Below the pieces are notes generated by a model, which saw only the letters and a program-made list of their open reading frames with translations, was not told where the DNA came from and did not search any database. A stretch of 54,119 nucleotides of DNA from Tepidimonas charontis (GTDB taxonomy: Bacteria > Pseudomonadota > Gammaproteobacteria > Burkholderiales > Burkholderiaceae_C). Shown one piece after another: positions 17,405-27,438 of the stretch (its first letter is position 1; every line of letters begins with the position of its first letter). The translations under genes were made by a program, and so were the position numbers. The stretch spans positions 1-54,119 of the forward strand of contig NZ_VJON01000015.1 in the NCBI RefSeq assembly GCF_007556685.1. Reading direction: 5' to 3'.

Positions 17405-18535
17405 TCAGCGCCCCTCCGCCGCTGCAGCCAAGGCCGCCAAGGTTTCGTCGGGCCGTGGCAAGCCCTCGTGGCGCAGATCGCGCAACAGCTCCTCCAGCGT
17501 CTGCATGGTAACCTGCACGCGCGGCTGCTCGGTGTCGAAATAACGCTGCAGATGACGCTGTACCGCGCGCACGTCCGCACGCGCGCTGTCGAATTGGCGC
17601 GCCAGCACCCCTAAGCGCGCATTCAACAACAGCAGGCGAACGTGTTCGCGCAGAAAATACGTCTGCTCGGGCGCCAGCAGCACCGCCTCGGGCGAGTCGA
17701 TGCGGCGCAGGCGAACCAAATCGCGCAGGCTGGCCTGGATACGCTCCCAACCCTGTTGTAACGCCAGCTCCGCCCAGTCGTGCACACGCTGCCACGGTGA
17801 TCCGCTGGTCGCCTCGCTGGCCGGGCTGGAGGTGGGGGGCGCCGCACGGGCCGGGCGCAGCGCGTTCTTTTTGGGCTGTTCGGTCCGCGGCGGGGACGCA
17901 TCGGCTTTCAAGGGCCATTCATCGACCTGCCGCGCCAGTTCGTCGAGCCGGCCAATCAAGGCCGGCACGTCCAGCACGGCCGCGGATTGTACACGCGCCA
18001 AATCGCGTGCGATGGCGCGCTGCACCGGATTGAGGCGGGGTTGCGCGGCGCGTTCGAGGCGCTGCTGAGCGGCCTGCAACGCGATGACCAGGGGCTGAAC
18101 ACTGCCGGTGAGCTGGCTTTGCTGAATGGCCAGTCGCAGCGTCGCCTCCAGCTCCTGCACCAACGCATCGTCGCGTGAACGCGACACGGCCAGCATCAGT
18201 TCCTCGAGCTGGCTGCGCTGCAGGACCACCTCGGACAGTTTCAGCTCGGCCACCCCCAGGCGTGCCTGCAGCTCACTGGCGCTGGCTTGCGCCTGCTCAG
18301 CCAGCGCGCGCGCAGCGGCGACGTCGGCCTGCCACTCGGCGCTGCGCCGCGCCAGCTCCTGCTGCGTCAACGACAAACGTTGCCACAGTAGGCCCACGCC
18401 AACGAGCGCGCTCAATGCCACCAGCACCGCGCTGGTTGCCCACCAACGCCCCGGCCCGCCACCGGCGCGGTGCGATGGCGAAGGAACGGGGCCGGGCGCT
18501 GGTTGTGGCGCAGGCAAAGAGGCTGAGTCATTCAC
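17405..18535 (-). CDS. hemX: HemX-like membrane protein (uroporphyrinogen C-methyltransferase-like)
   Basis: A 376-residue protein with a Pro/Ser-rich N-terminus, one membrane helix (WATSAVLVALSALVGVGLLW, around residues 32-51) and a long coiled-coil periplasmic region with the typical HemX end (FLREHVRLLLLNARLGVLARQ...FDSARADV). No SAM-binding methyltransferase motif is visible; the old name comes from gene order. It starts with GTG (18535) overlapping the hemD stop by 4 nt, so it is translationally coupled. Confidence 0.85.
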   Translation of the reverse strand: MNDSASLPAPQPAPGPVPSPSHRAGGGPGRWWATSAVLVALSALVGVGLLWQRLSLTQQELARRSAEWQADVAAARALAEQAQASASELQARLGVAELKLSEVVLQRSQLEELMLAVSRSRDDALVQELEATLRLAIQQSQLTGSVQPLVIALQAAQQRLERAAQPRLNPVQRAIARDLARVQSAAVLDVPALIGRLDELARQVDEWPLKADASPPRTEQPKKNALRPARAAPPTSSPASEATSGSPWQRVHDWAELALQQGWERIQASLRDLVRLRRIDSPEAVLLAPEQTYFLREHVRLLLLNARLGVLARQFDSARADVRAVQRHLQRYFDTEQPRVQVTMQTLEELLRDLRHEGLPRPDETLAALAAAAEGR

Positions 18536-19320
18536 AGCAACGATTCTAGAGCCTGCTGCACATCGGCCAAGGTGGGCCGGGTCTCGACGACGGTACCAAA
18601 CCCAGCGGCGCGTGCGGCCTGTGCGATGCGCGCATGGGTGGCTAGCGCCCGCGCGCCCTGCCAGCACTCGGCAGGCAACAGGGCGCGCAGATGCGCCAGC
18701 GCCTCGCTGCTGCTGAACAGCCAAATGGAGCCATCGCGCGCCGCCTGCTGGGCGCGCGTGCGCTGCGCGGCCTGCCAGGGCGGCGCCACGCGCCGGTACA
18801 CCACCAGGGTATGCACGTGCACACCTGCCTCTTGACAGCGCCGGGCCAGCCAGTCACGGCCGGTGCGGCCATCGGCCGACTGTCCACGCACCGCCAGCAC
18901 CCGCATGCCCGAGCGCAGCCGGGGCGCCACCACCTCCCACAAAGCCTCGGAGTCCATCTGTGGTGCCTGCGGCGGCGGCGCGTCGATGTACGGCGCTGCC
19001 ACCCCCCAGTCGCGCAGTGCATCAGCGGTGCCGGCCCCCGGCGCCCAGCAGCGGCAGCCGCTCGGCGCCGGTACACCGGCGGCGCGCACCACCTGCACCG
19101 CGGCCGGACTGGCAAACCACAGGGCGTCCCAGCCCGTGCCGTCGCCAATGACGGCGCGCCAGCGCGCGCCGTCGGCGATGGACTCGATGGCGATGAGTGG
19201 CAAAGCCAACACCGGCCAACCCGCGGCCTGCAGCTCGGTGATCCAGTTCTGGGCCTGCTCGGCAGGGCGCGTCACCACCACCGTGGGCCGAGCTGGCGAG
19301 GCGGCCGCAGCTGCCTTCAT
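18532..19320 (-). CDS. hemD: Uroporphyrinogen-III synthase
   Basis: A 262-residue HemD. It closes hydroxymethylbilane to uroporphyrinogen III with inversion of ring D. The family is poorly conserved. Supporting segments are [13 protein letters not shown] at the start, [32 protein letters not shown] and a final (A)[17 protein letters not shown]. The gene is wedged between hemC (overlap of the hemC stop with its ATG) and hemX (4-nt overlap), which strengthens the call. Confidence 0.87.
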   Translation of the reverse strand: MKAAAAASPARPTVVVTRPAEQAQNWITELQAAGWPVLALPLIAIESIADGARWRAVIGDGTGWDALWFASPAAVQVVRAAGVPAPSGCRCWAPGAGTADALRDWGVAAPYIDAPPPQAPQMDSEALWEVVAPRLRSGMRVLAVRGQSADGRTGRDWLARRCQEAGVHVHTLVVYRRVAPPWQAAQRTRAQQAARDGSIWLFSSSEALAHLRALLPAECWQGARALATHARIAQAARAAGFGTVVETRPTLADVQQALESLL

Positions 19321-20333
19321 ACGGTTGGTCGAGCCACGCGCGCTCCTTGCGCGATGAGCGCGTGCGCCGCTTGCTGACCCAGCCGCTCGGCTGCAACCAG
19401 ATCGGCCACCATGCCTTCGACCTGGGCGTGCAGCAGCGCTGCCGACCCGTCGGCCTCGGCCCAGACGGCTTGCACGCGCATGCCCGCCGGCTGCCCGGCC
19501 TCACCGGGCGCGGGCCCGACCCAGGTGGCGTGCGCTGCCAGCGGCACGGTGCAGCTGCCGCCCAAGGCGCGCGAGACGGCGCGCTCGGCCGCCACCGCCG
19601 CCCAGGTAGCCCAGTGCGCCAGCGGCGCCAGCGCCAGGGCGACGTCGGTGCGTTCGGCCCGGATTTCGATGCCCAGTGCCCCCTGCCCAGCGGCAGGCAA
19701 CATCTCGTGCGGTTCGAACACCCGCCGAATGCGCTCGCCCAACCCCAGCCGACGCAGCCCGGCAGCGGCCAACACGATGGCGTGAAACTGCCCTTCGTCG
19801 AGCTTGCGCAGCCGGGTATCGAGGTTGCCACGCAGTGGCTCGATGCGCACGTCGTCGCGCCCGAGACGATCCAGCCAGGCGCGCAGCTGCGCCATGCGGC
19901 GCAGGCTGGAGGTGCCCACCACCGCGCCCGTCGGCAACGCGGCCGGCTCGCCGGCCACGGCCGACACCCAGGCATCGCGCGGGTCTTCCCGCTCCAGCAC
20001 ACAGGCCAGTGCAAAGCCGGCGGGCAGCTCCATCGGCACGTCTTTGAGCGAGTGCACCGCCAAATCCGCGCGCCCCTGCTCCAGCGCCACCTCCAGCTCT
20101 TTGACGAACAGGCCCTTGCCACCGACCTGAGACAGCGCCCGATCGAGAATCTGATCGCCGCGCGTGGTCATGCCGAGTAGCTGCACCGGGTGGCCGCGCT
20201 GCTGCAGCCGTGCGCGCACGTGCTCAGCCTGCCACAAGGCCAGGCGGCTTTCGCGGGTGGCGATGATCAAGGGCAACGGGGCAGGGCGGGTGGCGGCTGG
20301 CTCGGCGCACGCACTGGATGCGGGGGCGGACAT
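19317..20333 (-). CDS. hemC: Hydroxymethylbilane synthase (porphobilinogen deaminase)
   Basis: A 338-residue HemC. It polymerises four porphobilinogens using a dipyrromethane cofactor bound to the Cys in GGSCTVPL. Other motifs are [27 protein letters not shown] with the HSLKDVP catalytic region, GTSSLRR and GQGALGIE. The start at 20333 gives an N-terminal extension of about 25 residues before IATRE, partly low-complexity; it is 11 nt from the stop of the LytTR regulator gene, so the two may be co-transcribed. Confidence 0.95.
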   Translation of the reverse strand: MSAPASSACAEPAATRPAPLPLIIATRESRLALWQAEHVRARLQQRGHPVQLLGMTTRGDQILDRALSQVGGKGLFVKELEVALEQGRADLAVHSLKDVPMELPAGFALACVLEREDPRDAWVSAVAGEPAALPTGAVVGTSSLRRMAQLRAWLDRLGRDDVRIEPLRGNLDTRLRKLDEGQFHAIVLAAAGLRRLGLGERIRRVFEPHEMLPAAGQGALGIEIRAERTDVALALAPLAHWATWAAVAAERAVSRALGGSCTVPLAAHATWVGPAPGEAGQPAGMRVQAVWAEADGSAALLHAQVEGMVADLVAAERLGQQAAHALIAQGARVARPTV

Positions 20334-20343
20334 GACGGCGATG

Positions 20344-21144
20344 CTAGCACGGTAGCCGCGACCCCAGCAGCGCCTCGCGCACGTGCGGCAACTGGCGGCG
20401 CGAGACCTGAAGCCGCTCCGCGACCCCATCGAGCCGCACCACCCAGCCATCGAATGCCTCATCGGCGCCCTGTGGCATCTCGTGCACACGCTCGAGCGCG
20501 CGCACCCGATCACGCGCCACCAATGCGTTGCGGTGAATGCGCAACCAACGCTGCGGCTGGCTGCGCTCGAACTGGTGCAGCGAGCCGTCGTAGATGTAGC
20601 TACGCGCGGCCGTGCGCACGGTCACGTACTTCCACTCCGCCTTCAGATAAATCACATCGTCCAGGGGCACGCGCTCGGTGCGGCCACGCTCGTGAATGAT
20701 GAGCGCGGCAGCCGCAGCGCCCGCTGGCGCCTGCGCTGCACCCGCGTCACGCTCCGCACCGCCGACCGATGCCGACGCTGGGCGCCAACGCTGCGCCTTG
20801 TCCAGCGCCTGCTGCAGACGCTGCCGACGCACCGGCTTGGTCAGATAATCGACTGCGTCGAGCTCGAACGCGTGCAGTGCATGCTCGGCATGCGCCGTCA
20901 CGAACACCACCGCGGGCGCGGGGTTGCGCTGACGCACCAACTGCGCCAGCGCCAAGCCGTCCATGCCCGGCATCTGCACATCCAGCAACACCACGTCCCA
21001 GACCTCGCTGAGCAGCCGGGCGTAGGCGCTGCGCGCGTCGGCCGCCTCGCCCACCTCGACTTCGGGCGTCAGCTGCGCCAGCATGTCGCGCAGGCGCTGC
21101 CGCGCCAGTGCCTCGTCATCGACCACCAAAACGCGCAAGGCCAT
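20344..21144 (-). CDS. algR: LytTR-family response regulator (AlgR-like)
   Basis: A 266-residue two-domain regulator. The receiver (residues 1-120) has the acidic pair in VVDDE, phospho-acceptor Asp in [11 protein letters not shown], and the Thr/Lys pair in TAHAEHAL and DYLTKP. The C-terminal LytTR DNA-binding domain (about 160-260) shows [13 protein letters not shown] and [10 protein letters not shown]-like residues ([10 protein letters not shown]). AlgR regulates type IV pili and surface behaviours in Pseudomonas. Here the usual neighbouring sensor kinase gene (algZ/fimS) is not between this gene and argH. The symbol is by family and position only. Confidence 0.82.
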   Translation of the reverse strand: MALRVLVVDDEALARQRLRDMLAQLTPEVEVGEAADARSAYARLLSEVWDVVLLDVQMPGMDGLALAQLVRQRNPAPAVVFVTAHAEHALHAFELDAVDYLTKPVRRQRLQQALDKAQRWRPASASVGGAERDAGAAQAPAGAAAAALIIHERGRTERVPLDDVIYLKAEWKYVTVRTAARSYIYDGSLHQFERSQPQRWLRIHRNALVARDRVRALERVHEMPQGADEAFDGWVVRLDGVAERLQVSRRQLPHVREALLGSRLPC

Positions 21145-21350
21145 CGCTGCTCTCCCCGCCCTGGTCGGGACGCCCTACCGGACCGCCGGCTAGAATCGCC
21201 CTATCCGCATCCCGCTTGGTCGATGTTATACGACGCCGGCGTCGGCTCGTCTACCCGCGTTCGCCGTCTGCCGGCATCCGGGCGCGCCACCCCCTCTCGG
21301 TAGCGCTGCCCGTCGTGTCATTGGCTTGTCTCATCACACCGCCCTGCACC

Positions 21351-22811
<1,461 letters not shown>

Positions 22812-22917
22812 GCACGCCGGACAGCGGGCGTAGGCGCGTCTTCAGACGCCGCTTAGGCGCGCAGCAAGGTCGGTGCAGAAAAACGCGCCCCAGTCACAGG
22901 CACCTTTGCAGAGCGGC

Positions 22918-24195
22918 TCAGGTCAAAGCCGCTTCGGCACACAGCGGGGGCGTCGCGCACACAGTCGGCTGCACCAACTCGCGGTAGTAGTTGGGCAGCG
23001 CAAACAGAGCGTGGTGCACCTCGGCGTTGTAGTAGCGCAGATCGGGCAGCGCCGCCACCCGCTGCTCCAGCGTCACCGCATCCAGCGCCCGCGGCTGCAG
23101 CGACTGCGACGCGATGGCAAAGCCCCAGTAGGCGCCGTACAGCGGAATGTAGAGCCCGAACGGGTGCACCTGGGCGAACACGCGGCGCAGCTGAGCCACG
23201 ATGTCGCGTACCTGCTCGGGCTCGAACACCGGGGTGCCCGTGTGCAACACGATCGCCGCGCCCGGATTCATGATGCGTGCCAGCGAACGGAAAAACGCCT
23301 CGGTGTAGAGTGAACCCGCCGGCGTCTCCGGATCGGTCAGATCGAGCAGGATCAAATCGAACCGATCGCTCGTCTCGGCCACATAGGCCAAGCCATCGCC
23401 GATGCGCACCTGCAGGCGCGGGTCGTCGAAGACGCCACGGTGTACCGCGTGCAGATGCGTCTTGGCCACCTCGACCACCGCGGCATCGAGCTCGGCCATC
23501 ACCACCCGCTCGACGCTGCGGTGCTTGAGCACCTCCTCAGCCGCTCCACCGTCACCGCCGCCGATGATGAGCACGTGGCGCGGCGCGCCGTGCGCCACCG
23601 CCGCCGGATGCACCAGGCATTCGTGGTAGAAAAACTCCTCGCGCTCGGAGGTCATGAAGTGGCCGTCGATGCGCAGGGTCAACCCAAAACGGGGGGTGCG
23701 CATCAGTTCGATGGTCTGGTACGGACTGCGGCGCGCCAGCACACGCTCTTGGCTGGTGTAGCCATAGACCGCATCGCCGGCGTCGTTGAGCGACTCCAGA
23801 ATCATCTCGGCGGGCGGACGCTGTTCGCCGCCGCGCTGCAGGCGGTGGATTTCGCTGCGCCCGGGCTCGAACGCGGCGACGATCTCGCGCAGCAGCGCTT
23901 CGGCCTTGGCCGAATTGTCGGTGGTGAAGTTGCAGACGTAAACGTCCAAGGTGACCGCGCGCCGCTCGGGCCACGTGTGCACCGCCAGGTGCGACTCGGC
24001 CAGCAGCAACATACCGGTGACGCCACCGGGCTGCCCGTTGTAGGGCGGAAACGGATACCACTTTTCGTCGACCAAGGTCAGCCCCACGTCGATCGTGTGG
24101 CGCCGGCACAGCTGCGCTAGCGCCGCCGCATCGGTCAGCAGACCGTCGGCCCCTCGGCAGTCGTACAGATCAGCCGTCAGATGAAGCCCTTGCAT
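22918..24195 (-). CDS. Fused S-adenosylmethionine decarboxylase-spermidine synthase
   Basis: A 425-residue bifunctional polyamine enzyme. Residues 1-110 are a class-1B AdoMet decarboxylase. Self-cleavage before Ser68 in AESHLAVHTWPE would give the pyruvoyl group, with His73 and Cys88 in the expected catalytic positions. From about residue 125 a spermidine synthase (SpeE) follows: YQTIELMRTPRFGLTLRIDG, GGGDGGAAEEVLKH for decarboxylated-SAM binding, DLILLDLTDPE, and GSLYTEAFF. The two activities are normally separate proteins (SpeD and SpeE), so here decarboxylated SAM is made and used on one chain. The start could be ATG 24195 or ATG 24210, with G-rich ribosome sequence before either. Confidence 0.87.
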   Translation of the reverse strand: MQGLHLTADLYDCRGADGLLTDAAALAQLCRRHTIDVGLTLVDEKWYPFPPYNGQPGGVTGMLLLAESHLAVHTWPERRAVTLDVYVCNFTTDNSAKAEALLREIVAAFEPGRSEIHRLQRGGEQRPPAEMILESLNDAGDAVYGYTSQERVLARRSPYQTIELMRTPRFGLTLRIDGHFMTSEREEFFYHECLVHPAAVAHGAPRHVLIIGGGDGGAAEEVLKHRSVERVVMAELDAAVVEVAKTHLHAVHRGVFDDPRLQVRIGDGLAYVAETSDRFDLILLDLTDPETPAGSLYTEAFFRSLARIMNPGAAIVLHTGTPVFEPEQVRDIVAQLRRVFAQVHPFGLYIPLYGAYWGFAIASQSLQPRALDAVTLEQRVAALPDLRYYNAEVHHALFALPNYYRELVQPTVCATPPLCAEAALT

Positions 24196-24507
24196 GGCCC
24201 AATCCCCCATCCAATCGTGTGAAACCACCAGACCGAAGCGGCCTGGACGAAAAGCCAACTATTCTACCGCAGTCGCGGCCGCCCGATGTGTTCTGGCTAC
24301 CCACACAGCACAGCGGTGAGACGCTTCCGATGCCAGCGGCGAAGAACGGGCCAGCGCGCGAGGCGCAGTCGCCGCAACCCGCCGGCGAGCGCTGGCCAAG
24401 CAGTGAGGCGGCGTCGATCGCCGCTTCCAAATGAAAAGGCGGCCCATCGGCCGCCCGCTCATAGCGATCTCACCACGCTCGGCGCACACACCGAGCGCAG
24501 CGCCGCC
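24196..24507. other. Intergenic region between speDE fusion and cytochrome c4
   Basis: About 310 nt. It contains the upstream control region of the polyamine fusion gene and, at 24438-24455, the cytochrome c4 terminator. A plus-strand reading frame (24219-24434, with a short inner start at 24330) codes for a Pro/Ala/Ser-rich peptide with no recognisable features. I do not call it a gene. Confidence 0.4.
24438..24455 (-). terminator. Rho-independent terminator of the cytochrome c4 gene
   Basis: A perfect 7-bp stem GGCGGCC / GGCCGCC with a 4-nt loop. On the minus strand it is followed by TTTTCATTT. It is 53 nt after the cytochrome c4 stop. Confidence 0.8.
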
Positions 24508-25170
24508 TCAACGAAAGCGCGGCTGCGGCTTGGTCGCCAGCTCGCCCTGCACCGTGGCCAGGTAGTTGGCCAATTGCTTGAGTTCGCTCAACGAAAACTG
24601 CTGCACGATGCCGCCCATGATAGGGTTGGCACGCCCGATGTGCGGATTGCCTTGCACGGCGTAGGACTTCAGCGCCACGTAGAGATAGTCGGCATGCTGG
24701 CCCGCGATCTTGGGGTAGCTCGGATCGATGGGCTGGCTGAAGTTGGCGCCATGGCACGACGCACAGGCGCCCTTCTCCAGCAGCGCCGCCACCGCAGCCG
24801 ATGCAGCACGGGGCTGAGCGGGCGCCGTGACACCGGCGTTGTGGCCGCTGTAAAACGCCGCCAGATCGGCGATATCCTGGTCACTCAGGGAACCAGCGAT
24901 CCCGCGCATGGTCGGATGTTTGCGATCGCCCTTGCGGTAGGCTTGCAACGCTGCACTGATGTATCCGGCGGATTGCCCCGAGATCATCGGTACTTTATGG
25001 ATCTCGGGAAAGCTGTTTTGGTAGCCCGGAATACCATGACAGCCGATGCACATCGCCGCCTTCGACTCGCCGGCCTTGGCGTCGCCGGTCACGCCCTGGG
25101 CATGGGCGGCAACGGCCAGCGTCGCGCTTGCGACAACGGTGTGGAGGAGCAAGATCTTCATTCGGTTCAT
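24508..25170 (-). CDS. Cytochrome c4 (di-heme, periplasmic)
   Basis: A 220-residue exported protein with a signal peptide ending in AAHAQG. Two heme-binding motifs, CIGCH (around residue 40) and CASCH (around residue 140), each sit in a cytochrome-c domain. Axial Met candidates are in HPTMRGIA and NPIMGGIV, giving the duplicated c4 architecture. Such proteins carry electrons to terminal oxidases. The start at 25170 (MNRMKILL) or the inner Met at 25161 are both possible. The gene diverges from the MoxR gene with about 118 nt between starts. Confidence 0.9.
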   Translation of the reverse strand: MNRMKILLLHTVVASATLAVAAHAQGVTGDAKAGESKAAMCIGCHGIPGYQNSFPEIHKVPMISGQSAGYISAALQAYRKGDRKHPTMRGIAGSLSDQDIADLAAFYSGHNAGVTAPAQPRAASAAVAALLEKGACASCHGANFSQPIDPSYPKIAGQHADYLYVALKSYAVQGNPHIGRANPIMGGIVQQFSLSELKQLANYLATVQGELATKPQPRFR

Positions 25171-25288
25171 GTTGCAAGCACAATCGAAGGGACGTTTGAC
25201 AAAAATCAACGACAGATTATATAGACTCCCCCGATGGTCCCCGGTCGGGGTCTTCCCTAGCCCGTCTCTACCGCCGAGTCCCCACATC

Positions 25289-26131
25289 ATGCGTTTTACT
25301 GGATCCGCTTCCTACGTCGCCACCCCCGACTTGTTGCTGGCCGTCAACGCCGCCATTCGCTTGCAACGCCCTCTGCTGCTCAAGGGCGAGCCAGGCACCG
25401 GCAAAACCATGCTGGCCGAGGAGGTGGCCAAGGCGCTGGACATGCCGCTGCTGCAGTGGCACATCAAATCCACCACCAAGGCCCAGCAGGGGCTTTACGA
25501 GTACGACGCGGTCAGCCGACTGCGCGACAGCCAACTCGGCGACGACCGCGTCAAGGACATCCGCCACTACATCGTCAAGGGTGTGCTGTGGCAGGCCTTC
25601 GAGGCCGAGCGGCCCGTGGCGCTGCTGATCGACGAAATCGACAAGGCCGACATCGAGTTCCCAAACGACCTGCTGCGCGAGCTCGACCGCATGGAGTTTT
25701 ATTGCTACGAGACGCGCGAGCTGATCCGGGCCCGCCATCGGCCCCTGGTGTTCATCACCTCCAACAACGAAAAAGAGCTGCCCGACGCCTTCTTGCGGCG
25801 CTGCTTCTTTCACTACATCCGCTTCCCCGAGCCGGCCACGATGAAGCAAATCGTGGACGCGCACTTTCCCGGGTTGAAGGACGAGCTCGTCGGTGCCGCC
25901 CTGCGGGTGTTCTTCGATATCCGACAACTGCCCGGCCTGAAGAAGAAACCCTCCACGTCGGAGCTGCTGGACTGGCTCAAGCTGCTCGCCGCCGAGGACA
26001 TCGACCCCAAGGCCTTGCCCTCCGACGATGGCAAGCTGGCGGTGCCGCCGCTGGTGGGCGCGCTGCTCAAAAACGAGCAAGACCTGGTCCTATTCGAAAA
26101 ACTCGTCTTCATGAACCAGCGTAACCGCTGA
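25289..26131 (+). CDS. MoxR-family AAA+ ATPase
   Basis: A 280-residue AAA+ ATPase with Walker A GEPGTGKT, Walker B LLIDEIDKAD, sensor 1 FITSNNEKELPDAF and arginine-finger-type RRCFF. Members act as chaperone-like ATPases together with VWA-domain proteins. The VWA partner follows 18 nt downstream in the same direction. The ATG at 25289 starts the conserved domain directly (MRFTGSASYVATPDLLLAV). Confidence 0.88.
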   Translation: MRFTGSASYVATPDLLLAVNAAIRLQRPLLLKGEPGTGKTMLAEEVAKALDMPLLQWHIKSTTKAQQGLYEYDAVSRLRDSQLGDDRVKDIRHYIVKGVLWQAFEAERPVALLIDEIDKADIEFPNDLLRELDRMEFYCYETRELIRARHRPLVFITSNNEKELPDAFLRRCFFHYIRFPEPATMKQIVDAHFPGLKDELVGAALRVFFDIRQLPGLKKKPSTSELLDWLKLLAAEDIDPKALPSDDGKLAVPPLVGALLKNEQDLVLFEKLVFMNQRNR

Positions 26132-26149
26132 CGCGGCCCACGGTGCCCC

Positions 26150-27337
26150 ATGCTGATCGACTTCTTCTACACTCTGCGCGCGGCCCGGCTGCCGGTGTCG
26201 GTGAAGGAGTACCTGACGATGCTGGAGGCGCTGCAGGCCGGCGTGGTCGGCCCCCTCAACCCCGAAGCGTGCTCGATCGACGATTTCTACTACCTGGCGC
26301 GCGCCACGCTGGTCAAGGACGAAAAGCATTACGACAAATTCGACCGGGCCTTTGCGGCGTACTTTCGTGGTGTGGAGCAGATCGCCGATTTCACGCAAGA
26401 GATCCCCGCCGACTGGCTGCGCCAGACGCTGCAGCGCCTGCTGTCCGAGGAGCAGAAGGCCAACGCGCCGCATCTGGAATGGGACGCCTTGCTTGAGGAG
26501 CTGCGCAAGCGCCTGGAAGAACAGAAGGAACGCCACGAGGGCGGCAGCAAGTGGATCGGCACCGGCGGCACCTCGCCATTTGGCCACGGCGGCCACAACC
26601 CGCAGGGCATCCGCATCGGCGGCAAAGGCGGCAACCGCAGCGCCGTCAAGGTGTGGGACCAGCGCCTGTACCGCGACTACGACGACTCACAGGAGCTGGG
26701 CACGCGCAACCTCAAGATGGCGCTGCGCCGGCTGCGGCGCTTTGCGCGCGAGGGCTCAGAACTGGAGCTGGACCTGCCCGACACCATCCGTGCCACCGCC
26801 GCCAACGCCGGCTACCTGGACCTCAAGATGGTGCCCGAGCGGCACAACCACGTCAAAGTCCTGCTGCTGATGGACGTCGGCGGCACGATGGACGAGCACG
26901 TCCAACGCGTCGAGGAACTCTTTTCGGCGGCACGGGCCGAATTCAAGCACCTGGAGTTTTATTACTTCCACAACTGCGTCTACGACTATCTGTGGAAAAA
27001 CAACCGCCGCCGCTACGCCGAGAAGTTCCCGACCTGGGACGTGATCCGCCGCTACAACAAAGACTACAAGCTGATCTTCGTCGGCGACGCGACCATGAGC
27101 CCCCATGAGATTTTGCAACCCGGCGGCAGCGTCGAGTACAACAACGCGGAGCCAGGAGCCGAGTGGCTGCAGCGCCTCACCCACGCCTTTCCGCACCACG
27201 TCTGGATCAACCCCGAGCCGCAGGGTCTGTGGGCCTACCGCCAAAGCATCGCCATCATCCAGCAACTCATGGGCGGACGCATGTTTCCCCTCACCCTCAA
27301 GGGTCTGGAGGAGGCGATGCGGCTGCTGTCCAAATGA
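26150..27337 (+). CDS. VWA-domain protein, CoxE-like (MoxR partner)
   Basis: A 395-residue protein. The N-terminal part (MLIDFFYTLRAARLPVSVKEYL) is typical of the CoxE-like family, followed by a basic, Gly-rich linker (FGHGGHNPQGIRIGGKGGN). A von Willebrand A domain begins at about residue 235 with LLLMDVGGTMDEH. The metal-site motif reads D-x-G-x-T instead of D-x-S-x-S; a Gly at the second position is common in this branch as far as I recall. It probably works with the MoxR ATPase as a maturation or chaperone pair, but the client protein is unknown. Confidence 0.83.
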   Translation: MLIDFFYTLRAARLPVSVKEYLTMLEALQAGVVGPLNPEACSIDDFYYLARATLVKDEKHYDKFDRAFAAYFRGVEQIADFTQEIPADWLRQTLQRLLSEEQKANAPHLEWDALLEELRKRLEEQKERHEGGSKWIGTGGTSPFGHGGHNPQGIRIGGKGGNRSAVKVWDQRLYRDYDDSQELGTRNLKMALRRLRRFAREGSELELDLPDTIRATAANAGYLDLKMVPERHNHVKVLLLMDVGGTMDEHVQRVEELFSAARAEFKHLEFYYFHNCVYDYLWKNNRRRYAEKFPTWDVIRRYNKDYKLIFVGDATMSPHEILQPGGSVEYNNAEPGAEWLQRLTHAFPHHVWINPEPQGLWAYRQSIAIIQQLMGGRMFPLTLKGLEEAMRLLSK

Positions 27338-27438
27338 GTGCTGCCGAGCGGCACCCGCGGTCGCGGGTACCGCCCAGCGTTCGACGGCCCATGGCGGCCC
27401 CCGCGCAAGCGGTGACGCGCGGGTGCTGGCCCACTGGT

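Noticed and set aside
22812-22917. Hairpin GCGTCTTCAGACGC between argH and the polyamine fusion gene
   Set aside because: The stem is short and there is no T-run in either direction; it could still pause transcription but is not called as a terminator.
24219-24434. Small plus-strand frame upstream of the polyamine fusion gene
   Set aside because: Low-complexity Pro/Ala/Ser-rich peptide with no start site support; overlaps likely promoter DNA.
27338-27438. Inverted repeat ACCCGCGGTCGCGGGT between the VWA gene and tamA
   Set aside because: Two-base loop and no U-tract; probably chance in G/C-rich DNA.
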